From NCBI GenBank assembly GCA_034408935.1, contig DAOUMV010000011.1:1-62951 (forward strand): a stretch of DNA of 62,951 nucleotides, in the 5' to 3' direction. The position numbers and the translations under genes are program-made. Positions 40,397 through 48,703 of this stretch are shown in pieces. A model generated the notes under the pieces. It was given only the letters and a program-made list of their open reading frames with translations, made no database searches and was not told where the DNA came from. This DNA comes from DAOUMF01 sp034408935. Its GTDB lineage: Bacteria > Chloroflexota > Dehalococcoidia > SM23-28-2 > RBG-16-64-32. How positions within the stretch are numbered: the first letter of the stretch is position 1; every line of letters starts with the position of its first letter.

Positions 40397-40506
40397 AGGG
40401 TGACTGAACCTACAAACCTACAAACCTGCAACCCAACCAGAGGGTACAGGAAGAAGGGAGAGGGCACAAGTAACCGAGGGCTCTCAGGGCGAGCCACGCA
40501 GGGGAG

Positions 40507-41031
40507 CTAGATGCAGTCCTCCAGCAACCCCGGATACTCCCCTACCCGCTGGCCGAGGCCGCTGCGCTTGGCGGCGATCTCGCCGATGTGGTAGTAGTGG
40601 TGAGCGCAGATACGCAGGAGGGCGTACCGCAGACCCAGACCGCTCTCACGGAGGGGCTCCAAGGAGCCATCGTACGGTATCACGAGGTCAAGATCGCTTT
40701 GGCCCAGGCCCTCGAGGTAGCTGCGAGCAGCGTCTCTGACCTCCCGCACACCCGCCTCAATCGCCTGCCAGTCATCGGCAGCGCCCGTTCCACCGACGCG
40801 GAAGCGAGCCTGCCCGATCAGCTCGTGGGGGGCACGTCGCTGGAAGCGGACGTTGATCCAGGCGTCGACCTGGTTGGCGACGTGGGCCGCGGTCCAGGCG
40901 AACGAGCTTCCACCATCCAGGGGCCGAACCGCCTCCTCGGGATCCAGGTCAGCGAGGACGCGGTCCATGTCCTTCCACGCCTCGAAGAGAAGGCCAACGA
41001 GCTTGCTACTGGGCATGGTCACCCCTGTCAC
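40507..41031 (-). CDS. DinB-like four-helix protein
   Basis: 174 residues from GTG 41031; an internal ATG at 41016 is also possible. DinB/YfiT-type bundle with likely metal-binding His residues in WTAAHVANQVDAW and in LRICAHHYYHIGEIAAKRSG. Family members include bacillithiol- and mycothiol-dependent transferases; which thiol, if any, is used here cannot be said. It overlaps the methyltransferase stop (GTGA), so the three genes 40507-42388 form a coupled set. Confidence 0.8.
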   Translation of the reverse strand: MTGVTMPSSKLVGLLFEAWKDMDRVLADLDPEEAVRPLDGGSSFAWTAAHVANQVDAWINVRFQRRAPHELIGQARFRVGGTGAADDWQAIEAGVREVRDAARSYLEGLGQSDLDLVIPYDGSLEPLRESGLGLRYALLRICAHHYYHIGEIAAKRSGLGQRVGEYPGLLEDCI

Positions 41032-41762
41032 TCAGGCCTGCGGGCCAGGAAGGTGCCATAGTCCAGGAAGGCATCCACGGAGCGGCGCTCGATAGCGATC
41101 TGCTGCTCGATCTCCTCGGCCAGGGCGAGATCATCCGCGTTGCCGGAGTTGCGAGCCTCGCGGGCGACCTCCACCGTCGGGCGCTGATACTCGTCCCAGG
41201 TGGAGCGTTCGTGGATATGGACTCGGGACACGGCGAGGCCCTGGGCGGCCATGAGGGCAACGTACTCGTCGTACGAGAGGCGGGGGTTGATCTGCGCCAC
41301 CTCCCCCCATTCGGGACCCAGGGGGCCGTCCGGCTTCTGTCGCCAGACGATGTCCGAGACGATCACGTGCCCGCCGGGCTTGACGGCCCGTGCGAGCTCG
41401 GCCAGGCAGGGCTCCGGCCCCACGATGGAAGGCCCGCCGATGCAGCAGGCGGCGTCACACACGGCGTCGGCCACAGGGAGACGGCTGCCATCGGCACGCA
41501 GGATGGCGACTAGGTCGCGGAGGTTCCGGTGCCAAACCTTGGCGACGGCGTCCTGGATGAACGGATCGTACAGGTCCACAGCGAGGACGCGGCAAGCGAA
41601 GCGGCCGGCCAGGGTGCAGGCAGCCTCGCCCTTGCCAGCGGCAACATCGAGGAGGACGGAGCGCTCGTTGGGACGGGCGGTCTCAGCGATGAGGTCCACC
41701 GTCTCGGCGGCGCCAGGGGTGAGGTACTCCTGCTTAGCGTAGATGCGTGCGTAGTCTGTCAT
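41028..41762 (-). CDS. SAM-dependent methyltransferase
   Basis: 244 residues, class I Rossmann methyltransferase. Motif I is VLLDVAAGKGEAACTLAGRF, the acidic ribose-binding residue is in VLAVDLYDPF, and motif IV region is AACCIGGPSIVGPEPCLAEL followed by KPGGHVIVSDIVWR. The substrate is unknown; the overall look is like ubiquinone/arsenite-type small-molecule methyltransferases, without their signature Cys set. Its ATG overlaps the GNAT gene stop. Confidence 0.83.
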   Translation of the reverse strand: MTDYARIYAKQEYLTPGAAETVDLIAETARPNERSVLLDVAAGKGEAACTLAGRFACRVLAVDLYDPFIQDAVAKVWHRNLRDLVAILRADGSRLPVADAVCDAACCIGGPSIVGPEPCLAELARAVKPGGHVIVSDIVWRQKPDGPLGPEWGEVAQINPRLSYDEYVALMAAQGLAVSRVHIHERSTWDEYQRPTVEVAREARNSGNADDLALAEEIEQQIAIERRSVDAFLDYGTFLARRPE

Positions 41763-42388
41763 ACCGCCTTATCCTTGGGTTCTCGTTTCATGGTCCAGAT
41801 GTGGGGACCACCGTTGGGCAGGTCAACTTCGACGACCACATCGAAGCCATGCCTGTTGTAGAAGGGCACGTTTCTCTGTTTCTCGGTTTCGAGATAACAC
41901 GGCAGGCCGTCGGCGTCCGCCAGCGCTAGAGCGGGCTCGATCAGGGCGCTGCCAACTCCCTGGCCCTGACGCGGTGGGTCAACGCCAAGGGTAGGAAGAT
42001 CCCAGTGGCGCGACGGAACCGCGCGCTTGCGCAACGTCTCCAGGTAGTTGACGCTGTCCATGAGCCGCCTGAAGTTTGTCAAACCGAACTTGAGGGGGAT
42101 CAAGACCATACCCGTCAGCACGAAGCGCACGGGGGACGAATAAGACCCGCCGGGGGGAAGCCACACTGCGACTCCTTCCACGTTGTTGGCAGTAGTGTAC
42201 ACTTCGCCGTACGCGAAGCAGTACCTGACCCAGGCTTCCATGAACCAGGGCAGAACCCGAGCGCGCTTGGACTCGCCAGGCAAGACCCACGACCAGTACG
42301 GATCGTCGTGGAACGCCCTGCCCAGCACCGCCCCCGCCTCCCCGATCTGAGTGCGCAGCAGCTTCACTGCTGTGGTTTCCGTCGTCAT
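41759..42388 (-). CDS. GNAT-family N-acetyltransferase
   Basis: 209 residues. The acetyl-CoA motif A is LPTLGVDPPRQGQGVGSALI with the Q/RxxGxG/A pattern (RQGQGVG), followed by CYLETEKQRNVPFYNRHGFD, the usual motif B. The N-terminal part contains AFHDDPYWSWVLPGES, typical of a GNAT subgroup often found with unknown substrates. First gene of a three-gene coupled set that sits between ribD and ribE. Confidence 0.85.
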   Translation of the reverse strand: MTTETTAVKLLRTQIGEAGAVLGRAFHDDPYWSWVLPGESKRARVLPWFMEAWVRYCFAYGEVYTTANNVEGVAVWLPPGGSYSSPVRFVLTGMVLIPLKFGLTNFRRLMDSVNYLETLRKRAVPSRHWDLPTLGVDPPRQGQGVGSALIEPALALADADGLPCYLETEKQRNVPFYNRHGFDVVVEVDLPNGGPHIWTMKREPKDKAV

Positions 42389-42490
42389 GCGTGCGTCCTC
42401 TAGTACCGCCTCGGTCTGCCTGTACTCACAGTGGCGTAGGGCAACGCAATCCTATCACCGCGAGAGCCATTGTCAAAGGCGGAGAGACTA

Positions 42491-43603
42491 TCAATCCCTG
42501 GCCTGTCGGTAGTCCGGATAGCCGGTGACCAGCAGGTCGTCCCCGAGGCGTTCCACCGTTATGTCACGCAGGCGCAGGGCGTCCGTCATGCGGTACGCGC
42601 CCTGACCGGCGACGGCGGCGGGGGCGTCCTCAGCGCCGATGATCATAGGAGCGATGACGGCGTGCACCTTGTCGACCAGGCCACGGTCGAAGAAGCCGCC
42701 GAGCGTGACGCCGCCGCCCTCGACCAGAAGCGAGAGAACGTCGCGTCCAGCCAGCTCGCGCAGCAGGGCGACCAGGTCCACCCGACCGTCCACGGCGGGG
42801 AAGACGACGACCTCGGCCCTGGCGGCTTGGAGGGAGGCGACCCATCCGCCAGAGGCGGACGGCGCCCCCTCCACGGTGGCGACGAGCGTGCGGGCCGGCC
42901 CGGTGAGGACGCGGGCCATGGGCGGCGTGCGGCCGCGGCTGTCAACCACAACCCGCAACGGCTGGCGCTCCGTCTCCTTGTCACCCGGCCGCGCCGTGAG
43001 CAACGGGTCGTCGATTACGACGGTGGAGGAGCCGACGAGTATGGCGTCGACCTTCGTCCGCAGGTCGTGGGCCCACTCGCGGGCCTGGGGTCCGGACACC
43101 CAGCGGGAGTCGCCGGAGGCGGCGGCGATGCGGCCGTCCAGGGAGGCGGCGAACTTGGCGATGACGAATGGCAGTCCCTTCGCGCGGTGCTTGATATACG
43201 CCTCGCTGATGCGGCGCGCCTCAGCCTCGCCCTCGCCGACGTGGACGGCGATGCCGGCTTCCTCCAGTTTGCGGTGCCCGCGCCCGTCCACCATCGGATC
43301 GGGGTCAGCCATGGCGCAGTGCACTTCGGCGATGCCCGCCTCGATGATGGCGTCGGCGCAGGGGGGCGTGCGACCTTGGTGGGGACAGGGCTCCAGGGTG
43401 ACGTAGAGGGTGGCGCCGCGGGCGCGCTCCCCCGCCTGCTTGAGGGCAACGATCTCGGCGTGGTCACCGGGGGGCGGCTGGGTAAACCCCTCGCCCACGA
43501 CCTCGCCGTCCCTAACGATGACGGCGCCGACGGTGGGGTTGGGGGAGGTGCTGCCCAGGGCGCCGCGGGCCAGTTCCAGAGCGCGCTGCATGAAGTCGGT
43601 CAT
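42491..43603 (-). CDS. ribD: Bifunctional riboflavin deaminase/reductase
   Basis: 370 residues. N-terminal deaminase (1-145) with the zinc site HAEIVALK and LEPCPHQGRTPPCADAI. C-terminal NADPH reductase (150-365): FVIAKFAASLDGRIAAASGD, GSSTVVIDDPLLTARPG and the glycine-rich LSLLVEGGGVTLGGFFDRGL. It performs the second and third steps from GTP in riboflavin synthesis. A GATAAT box ends 8 bases ahead of ATG 43603 with no Shine-Dalgarno sequence, so the transcript may be leaderless. It is separated from the rest of the rib genes by three coupled genes. Confidence 0.95.
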   Translation of the reverse strand: MTDFMQRALELARGALGSTSPNPTVGAVIVRDGEVVGEGFTQPPPGDHAEIVALKQAGERARGATLYVTLEPCPHQGRTPPCADAIIEAGIAEVHCAMADPDPMVDGRGHRKLEEAGIAVHVGEGEAEARRISEAYIKHRAKGLPFVIAKFAASLDGRIAAASGDSRWVSGPQAREWAHDLRTKVDAILVGSSTVVIDDPLLTARPGDKETERQPLRVVVDSRGRTPPMARVLTGPARTLVATVEGAPSASGGWVASLQAARAEVVVFPAVDGRVDLVALLRELAGRDVLSLLVEGGGVTLGGFFDRGLVDKVHAVIAPMIIGAEDAPAAVAGQGAYRMTDALRLRDITVERLGDDLLVTGYPDYRQARD

Positions 43604-43611
43604 GGCGGTGG

Positions 43612-43617
43612 TATTAT
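43612..43617 (-). promoter_or_regulatory. -10 box close to ribD start
   Basis: GATAAT on the minus strand with only 8 bases to the ATG, which places the start of transcription at or next to the initiation codon. No -35 box of quality and no FMN riboswitch are seen in the 46-bp gap. Confidence 0.45.
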
Positions 43618-43649
43618 CGCACCTCGCAGCCCACCCGCGCAGGCTGCCG

Positions 43650-44234
43650 CTAGCTACGGCCTTCGCCTTCCGGAAAGTCCTGGAAGATGCGCGAGGGCGT
43701 AGGGCCGGTCTGACCCTGGTACTTGGAGGCCAGGCCCTCCGACCCGTAGGGTCTCTCCGCGGGTGTGGACAGGCGCAGGAACGATATCTGGGAGATCTTC
43801 ATCCCGTAGTACAGGGCTATCGGCATCTGCGACTGGTTGGACAGCTCCAGGGTGAGCTTGCCCATCCAGCCGGGGTGGGCATAGCCAGCGGTGGCGTGCA
43901 CGAGCAGGCCCAGTCGTCCCAGCGATGACTTGCCGTCCACCCGGGCCACGAGGTCGTCAGGCAGGGTGACGGACTCCAGGGTGGAGCCGAGGACGAATGA
44001 GGCGGGCTGGATGATGAACGGCTCGTCGTCCTCGATGGAGACGAGCTCGGTGAGGTCCTCCATGGGCTGGCGGACGTCCACGTAGGGGCGACGGGTGACG
44101 CGGAAGATGCGGAAGACGCGGTCCAGGTGGAGGTCCACGGAGGCGGGCTGGATATCGTTCTCGTCCAGGGGATCGATGACGAGGCGTCCGGCGGCCAGCT
44201 CTTCCTTGATGGTCCGATCACTAAGGACGGTCAC
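43650..44234 (-). CDS. dcd: dCTP deaminase
   Basis: 194 residues from GTG 44234, which has AGGAGG five bases upstream; longer frames from ATG 44270 or 44273 lack this. The trimeric enzyme makes dUTP from dCTP (or dUMP if bifunctional). Seen: VLSDRTIKEELAAGRLVIDP, IQPASVDLHLDRVFRIF, and the active-site GKSSLGRLGLLVHATAGYAH with GWMGKLTLELSNQ. A non-conserved Ser/Thr/Pro-rich tail ends the protein. Confidence 0.93.
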   Translation of the reverse strand: MTVLSDRTIKEELAAGRLVIDPLDENDIQPASVDLHLDRVFRIFRVTRRPYVDVRQPMEDLTELVSIEDDEPFIIQPASFVLGSTLESVTLPDDLVARVDGKSSLGRLGLLVHATAGYAHPGWMGKLTLELSNQSQMPIALYYGMKISQISFLRLSTPAERPYGSEGLASKYQGQTGPTPSRIFQDFPEGEGRS

Positions 44235-44386
44235 GGCGGCCTCCTGGGCAACGGGCTGAAGCGCCGCCATCATAGCACCGACCTCGAAGGCGGGCAACGA
44301 CCGAAGACGGTAACCGACGACCGACGAATTCGTGGTCGCCGACGCGATAGACCTAAGAGCCACTGCAACAACGTAGAATCTTAGTA

Positions 44387-45061
44387 GTGGAGGGCGACGA
44401 GACCATCCTATCGCAGAGGACAGGCGAACAAGTGGCGTCGGCGGAGGCCGGACCGGCTGCCGTACATGAAGCGGAACTCGTAGGCCGGGCCAAGAGCCAC
44501 TCGCGAGAGGCGTGGACGGAGATATACGACACGCACTACCGTGCCGTGTTCCGCTACGTCAGGGCACGGGTGTTCGACGATGCCACGGCCGAGGACCTGA
44601 CCTCCACCGTGTTCGTCGGCGCGCTGAAGGGGATCTCCTCCTTCCGGTACAAGGGAAAACCCCTCCTCGCCTGGCTATACCGCATAGCGCGCAACGTGGT
44701 CGCTACGCATCAGCGGCAACTCCTGAAGCCCCGCGGCGAGCGTCCGAAGGGTGGCCTGATGGCACCGCGACGCGTGATCGGCCATCTGATGCGGCGACCC
44801 TGGCGCGACGAAGCGCAGGCCGCTGATCACGACGTCACCTCAACCGCCAGCAGCGAAGGCGATCCAGGGGCGATGGTCGAGAGGCTCGACCTGCGCGATG
44901 CGCTGACGAGACTACCCGCCAACCAGCGCGAGGTGGTTATCCTGCGATTTCTCGTGGGCCTGAGCGCGCAGGAGGCAGCCGAAGTGATGGGCAAGCGGCC
45001 GGCCGCGGTCTACTCCCTTCAGGCACGGGCCATTGTGGCCCTCCGCGAACACATGCGGTAG
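44387..45061 (+). CDS. ECF-type RNA polymerase sigma factor
   Basis: 224 residues. Region 2 is WTEIYDTHYRAVFRYVRARV and DATAEDLTSTVFVGALKGIS with FRYKGKPLLAWLYRIARNVV; region 4 is LPANQREVVILRFLVGLSAQ and EAAEVMGKRPAAVYSLQARA. The linker between regions 2 and 4 is longer than usual. GTG 44387 is preceded by TAGAAT seven bases away and no Shine-Dalgarno sequence, so it may be read from a leaderless transcript; GTG 44432 is an alternative. The next gene is probably its membrane partner. Confidence 0.85.
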   Translation: MEGDETILSQRTGEQVASAEAGPAAVHEAELVGRAKSHSREAWTEIYDTHYRAVFRYVRARVFDDATAEDLTSTVFVGALKGISSFRYKGKPLLAWLYRIARNVVATHQRQLLKPRGERPKGGLMAPRRVIGHLMRRPWRDEAQAADHDVTSTASSEGDPGAMVERLDLRDALTRLPANQREVVILRFLVGLSAQEAAEVMGKRPAAVYSLQARAIVALREHMR

Positions 45062-45147
45062 ACGCGCAAGACTTTCCGCCGCGGCGACGAATTCCCCTCC
45101 CGCGGACGATAGACCAAGTGGAAGGGAGAGCCGAGGAGACGGCGATC

Positions 45148-46056
45148 ATGGACAGAGAGCTGCGAAAGGTCCTGACGGAGTGCATTCGAGACATTGAGAC
45201 CGGCGCTTGCGACGTGGAGGGCTGCCTGCAACGGCATCCGGAATGGGCGACAGAGCTGCGGCCCCACTTGGAGCTGTGGAGCAGCCTGAACGCGGCGGCC
45301 AAAGCGGAGCCCAGTCTCGGAGGCCAGCAGAGGGGCCAACAGCGGCTGGAGGACGCACTCTCGGCAGCGGAAGGAGAAGGAGGAAAGCGCATGATCCCAT
45401 TCCTGACGCCAGCACTAGCCAAGGTAGGGGCGGTGGCGGTAGCCGCAGCCCTGCTCATTGGGGGCGCGGCCGGAGGATCCGCGGCCCTGGGCGGGCCCGA
45501 TGTCGCCGGAGAGGTCCTTTCGGGTGTCGGCATCAGCGGCGAGTCCAAGGGCGATAGGGAACAGGACCGCGACCAGGACCAGGACAGAGAGCACGAGAGG
45601 GACAACTCCTTCGACGATTCGGCCGACGCTGGCGACGACGTGTACCAGACGCCCGAGGCCCAGAGGGAACAGGAGCAGCAGAGAGAGCACAACGGAGATA
45701 GCTCCTCCGACAACTCGGACGATTCCAGCGACGACACGTACGGTACGCCTGAGGCCCAGAGGGAACAGGAGCAGGAGAGAGAGCACAACGGAGACAGCTC
45801 CTCCGACAACTCGGACGATTCCAGCGACGACACGTACGGTACGCCTGAGGCCCAGAGGGAACAGGAGAGGAGCAGTTCCTCCTCCCAAGACTCGAGCAAC
45901 GGCAGTAGCGATGCGTACGAGACGCCCGAGGCCAACAGCGACCAAGGGATGAGCGGAGACCAGCAGACGGAGATGGAACAGGAGATGGAGAGGGCCTCCG
46001 AAGGCTCCGGCAACGCGGACAACTCGGGCGGCAACGGTGAGGGCCACGGCGGATGA
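45148..46056 (+). CDS. Membrane protein with acidic tandem repeats, likely sigma partner
   Basis: 302 residues from ATG 45148 (GAGGAGA upstream). The first 75 residues are cytoplasmic and helical (MDRELRKVLTECIRDIETGA), with the Cys pair GACDVEGC. One membrane span follows (VGAVAVAAALLIGGAAGGSA, about 92-112). The outside part is extremely acidic and Ser-rich, with two 32-residue repeats (TPEAQREQEQ to SDDTYG) and a partial third. Position after the ECF gene suggests an anti-sigma factor; the usual HxxxCxxC zinc finger is missing, so this is inference. Confidence 0.7.
   Translation: MDRELRKVLTECIRDIETGACDVEGCLQRHPEWATELRPHLELWSSLNAAAKAEPSLGGQQRGQQRLEDALSAAEGEGGKRMIPFLTPALAKVGAVAVAAALLIGGAAGGSAALGGPDVAGEVLSGVGISGESKGDREQDRDQDQDREHERDNSFDDSADAGDDVYQTPEAQREQEQQREHNGDSSSDNSDDSSDDTYGTPEAQREQEQEREHNGDSSSDNSDDSSDDTYGTPEAQREQERSSSSSQDSSNGSSDAYETPEANSDQGMSGDQQTEMEQEMERASEGSGNADNSGGNGEGHGG
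45649..45866 (+). repeat. 96-bp coding tandem repeat
   Basis: Unit 1 is 45649-45744 and unit 2 is 45745-45840, nearly identical, followed by a partial third unit (TPEAQREQE). The unit encodes 32 residues, so copy number can change without a frameshift. Confidence 0.85.
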
Positions 46057-46099
46057 TACCCTACGCGGCGGAGGCGCCCCCACCTGCCGCACCCACATG

Positions 46100-46126
46100 C
46101 TAGGTCGCTGTTTTTCCTCGACCTAG
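46100..46126 (+). terminator. Hairpin after the acidic-repeat gene
   Basis: CTAGGTCG / CGACCTAG, an 8-bp stem with an 11-base T-rich loop (CTGTTTTTCCT). It is followed at once by a stronger hairpin. Confidence 0.5.
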
Positions 46127-46127
46127 A

Positions 46128-46159
46128 GAAGAAGCCCGCGCAAGTGCGCGGGCTTCTTC
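46128..46159. terminator. Strong hairpin terminator between convergent transcripts
   Basis: Perfect 14-bp stem GAAGAAGCCCGCGC / GCGCGGGCTTCTTC with loop AAGT, followed by CTTTG on the plus strand. Because the stem itself begins and ends in A/T-rich arms, it can act in both directions. Confidence 0.85.
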
Positions 46160-46187
46160 CTTTGCGTCGGGATGAGGCAGCGCCGCT

Positions 46188-46391
46188 ACTCAACGGCGAA
46201 GGTGATGGTGAGAGCGGCGGCTAGCGGGATCTCCGGCGATCAGCCCTCAGCCCGGGAGATTCCTCCCAGGCGGCGAGGATCGCCGAAGGCGAAGTCGCAG
46301 CGGCTTTCACGGCGTCATCTCCTTCTCCCGGCGAAGGCCAGGATCAGGCTGCCGGCGACGATGATGGCAAGGGCGGCGACGAGGGTAGAAG
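46188..46391 (-). pseudogene. Decayed second copy of the anti-sigma/SIMPL pair
   Basis: On the minus strand, STLVAALAIIVAGSLILAFA plus GRRR-stop (46389-46318) matches the last residues of the anti-sigma-like gene at 47237, ALSVLVAGSLVLALVRRKR. Then comes a start-like GTGAAAGCC, and the frame PLAAALTITFAVE-stop (to 46188) matches the end of the SIMPL protein, VTVTVQVTYAIQ. Order and spacing copy the intact pair; the bodies of both genes are deleted. This explains the 389-bp gap 46057-46445. Confidence 0.6.
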
Positions 46392-46424
46392 GGGGGCCGC
46401 CGCGAGCGGAGTCGGGCGGCCCCC
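46392..46424 (-). terminator. Terminator after the SIMPL gene
   Basis: 10-bp stem GGGGGCCGCC / GGCGGCCCCC with a 13-base loop, followed on the minus strand by CTTCTACC. Confidence 0.65.
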
Positions 46425-46445
46425 GAAATGGGAGGGGTACCGTCG

Positions 46446-47231
46446 CTACTGGATGGCGTATGTGACCTGGACGGTGACCGTCACCTCGAGCTGGCCGGGG
46501 CTTATGGGCGTCTCGACATCCACGGCGGCGGCCTCTTCCGCGGCGAAGAAGACCTTCGGCTGGCCGCCCGCCGAGGACTCGCTGATGCTGATCGGCTTGC
46601 CGAGACTGACTGCGGCGAGCTCTGCCAACTCCTCCGCCTTGGCTGCAGCGTCGGCCATGGCCTGGGCGCGGGCCTCGCTCTGGATGGCAGCGAGGGACTC
46701 GATGCTGAAGGTGACGCCTTCTACCCGGATCGGGTCGCCGACCGCGTCCACGGCGTCGTCGATCACCTCGCCCACGCGGTCGAGATCGCGGACCGTGACG
46801 GAGAGCATGCTGGTGACGCGGTAGCCGATGATGAGCGGCTCGCCGTCCGAGCGGTAGTCGTACTCAGGCTCGATGCTGAACTGGGAGGTGTGATAGTCCT
46901 CCTCCGCGATGCCGTTGTCGGTGAGGGTGGCGATGAGGTCGGCCATGCCGGCGGCGGCATCGTCGCGGGCCTGGCGGGCGGTATCGGCGAGGGTGGAGAC
47001 GCCGAGGCTGAGGGAGGCGATGTCCGGGGCAGCGGCGGCGACCCCCTCGCCGGAGACGCTGATGCCGGTGACGCCGTCGTCGTCGGCTTGGAGGGGGGCC
47101 GCAGCCTCCGCGGAGACGCCAGCGGAATCCGAAGTGGAGCCCGCGGAGGTCTCGGAGCCGCCGCAAGCGACAGCGAGGATGGCGGCGAGGGCCGCGAGGG
47201 CGATGAGAAGCGCGATGAACTTGGATTTCAT
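46446..47231 (-). CDS. SIMPL-domain (DUF541) lipoprotein
   Basis: 261 residues from ATG 47231; GAGGTGAT lies just upstream. Lipoprotein signal FIALLIALAALAAILAVACGG. The SIMPL fold follows: GISVSGEGVAAAAPDIASLS, ARDDAAAGMADLIATLTDNG, YRVTSMLSVTVRDLDRVGEV and ending LEVTVTVQVTYAIQ. Family members (BP26/OMP28, YggE) are envelope proteins linked to stress resistance and can form oligomeric channels. It is the last gene of the sigma, anti-sigma, SIMPL operon, so it may be part of that envelope response. Confidence 0.87.
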   Translation of the reverse strand: MKSKFIALLIALAALAAILAVACGGSETSAGSTSDSAGVSAEAAAPLQADDDGVTGISVSGEGVAAAAPDIASLSLGVSTLADTARQARDDAAAGMADLIATLTDNGIAEEDYHTSQFSIEPEYDYRSDGEPLIIGYRVTSMLSVTVRDLDRVGEVIDDAVDAVGDPIRVEGVTFSIESLAAIQSEARAQAMADAAAKAEELAELAAVSLGKPISISESSAGGQPKVFFAAEEAAAVDVETPISPGQLEVTVTVQVTYAIQ

Positions 47232-47236
47232 AGGGA

Positions 47237-47980
47237 TCACCTCTTTCTTCTGACCAAGGCCAGGACCAAGCTACCGGCCACGAGGACGCTCAGGGCAGCG
47301 CCGAGGCCGATTTCGGCGGCGGTGAGGGCATCGATGCCGTCGTCGGATGGAGCAGCGGCGGGCGCCCCAACCTCCTCCGGCTCGGGCGCCGGGGTCTCCT
47401 CGACACTAGTGTCGCGCTTGAAGTCATCCCCGGTATCTTCGGCGGCGGCCTCAGGGACGGCAGGGGTCCCGACCGGCTCCGGGACGGCGGCACCGCCTGC
47501 TGCCCCGACCTCGTCCTCATCCGCCGAACCCTCATCCATCACCTCGCCGGCCGTGGCACCCTCCCCCTCCACCCCGCCCACGTTGGCCTCACGCTCGGCC
47601 GTCATCTGAGGAGCGGACACCTCCTCCGTCGCGCCGTTGCCGCCGAGGTCGCCGAGGTCGACGACGAGGACGGCGGCCAGGGCGACAGCGACGCCAGCGA
47701 CGGCTATGCGTGCCCCGAAGGCCAGGCGAGCGGCTGGCACGGCGGGACGGCGGACGGCGGCCCTCTCCGGGCTGAGGGTGAAGGACCGGGGGACCTGAGC
47801 TTCGGGAAGCCCCCTCAGGGCGGCGACGGTGGAGCGGAGCTGCTCCAGATCCGCCCGGCACTCCTCGCACTCCTCCAGGTGGACCTGTAGTCGTCGGGTG
47901 GCAGCAGAATCCAGGGCACCGTCGATGTAGGCGGAAAGCTGGTCACGGAGGCGGCGGTGTCGGTCAAACCAGAGCATCAT
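47237..47980 (-). CDS. Anti-sigma factor with zinc-binding domain
   Basis: 247 residues. The N-terminal ZAS domain (1-45) has the HxxxCxxC motif in LQVHLEECEECRADLEQL. A first span (ARIAVAGVAVALAAVLVVDL, about 88-108) is followed by a long acidic, Ala/Pro-rich external part and a second C-terminal span ending with VLVAGSLVLALVRRKR. It would hold the sigma factor of the overlapping upstream gene at the membrane. The sigma TGA and this ATG share one base (TGATG). Confidence 0.85.
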   Translation of the reverse strand: MMLWFDRHRRLRDQLSAYIDGALDSAATRRLQVHLEECEECRADLEQLRSTVAALRGLPEAQVPRSFTLSPERAAVRRPAVPAARLAFGARIAVAGVAVALAAVLVVDLGDLGGNGATEEVSAPQMTAEREANVGGVEGEGATAGEVMDEGSADEDEVGAAGGAAVPEPVGTPAVPEAAAEDTGDDFKRDTSVEETPAPEPEEVGAPAAAPSDDGIDALTAAEIGLGAALSVLVAGSLVLALVRRKR

Positions 47981-48582
47981 CAGAAACCCTCACTAGAAGG
48001 ACGGAATCGGGACGGCAAAAGTTCCCCGCGGGCCAGAAGGAAGTCCCGCAGGGCGGCACGGCCGCGGCTGATGCGGGACTTGACAGTGCCCAGGGAGGCG
48101 CCGGTGGCTTCGGCCACTTCCTCGTAGGCGAGGCCCTGGACGTCGCGGAGGATGACGGCCAAGCGCTGGTCGGGCGGCAAAGACGTTAGGCCCTCCTGCA
48201 GGCAGCGGGCCAGCTCCAGGCGCTCCGCTCGCTGCTCCAGGGGCTCATCGGATGCGGGCAGCTCAGCGCTGGGGCGTTCGTCATCAGCCGAGGCCTGCAG
48301 GGGGACCTGGGGCCGGGATCGGCGTCTTCGCAGCTCGTCGTAGCAAGCGTTGGCGGCGATACGCAGGAGCCAGGCGCGGAGGCTACCACCACGGAAGCGG
48401 GGTACGGCACGGTAGGCGGCGATGAATGCCTCCTGGGCGGCGTCCTCGGCGGCGTGAGGGTAGCCCAGCATGCGCAGGCAGAGGTTGTAGACCTGAGCCT
48501 GGTAGGCGAGGACGAGGGCGTTGAAGGCGTCGAGGTCGCCGCCCCGACTGCGCTCTATGAGTGCGGCTTCATCGCTCAGCAT
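47980..48582 (-). CDS. ECF sigma factor, RpoE-like
   Basis: 200 residues. Region 2: FNALVLAYQAQVYNLCLRML and AEDAAQEAFIAAYRAVPRFR, then SLRAWLLRIAANACYDELRR. Region 4: LPPDQRLAVILRDVQGLAYE and EVAEATGASLGTVKSRISRG. A typical group IV sigma with a cognate zinc anti-sigma directly downstream. It is divergent from a small exported protein whose promoter has an ECF-type GGAAC/CGTC arrangement. Confidence 0.92.
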   Translation of the reverse strand: MLSDEAALIERSRGGDLDAFNALVLAYQAQVYNLCLRMLGYPHAAEDAAQEAFIAAYRAVPRFRGGSLRAWLLRIAANACYDELRRRRSRPQVPLQASADDERPSAELPASDEPLEQRAERLELARCLQEGLTSLPPDQRLAVILRDVQGLAYEEVAEATGASLGTVKSRISRGRAALRDFLLARGELLPSRFRPSSEGF

Positions 48583-48646
48583 GCAGGGAAGCTCCGGATA
48601 TCCCAGCAGTTAGAACGCAAGGGCTAGCCAAGTCGGAACTTTCAGC

Positions 48647-48674
48647 GGAACTTTTTCGCCGCCTCGTCCGTCAA
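48647..48674 (+). promoter_or_regulatory. ECF-type promoter, GGAACT-N17-CGTCAA
   Basis: GGAAC at 48647-48651, 17 bases, then CGTCAA at 48669-48674, which matches the general ECF promoter layout. Another GGAAC lies at 48635-48639. It points at the 48704 gene and is in the region divergent from the ECF sigma gene. Confidence 0.6.
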
Positions 48675-48703
48675 CAACCTTGAGTGCAACGGAGGTACAC
48701 GAT

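Noticed and set aside
35285..43649. FMN riboswitch controlling the riboflavin genes
   Set aside because: The gaps ahead of ribD, ribE and ribBA are short or filled by other genes, and I see no RFN-type conserved stem pattern.
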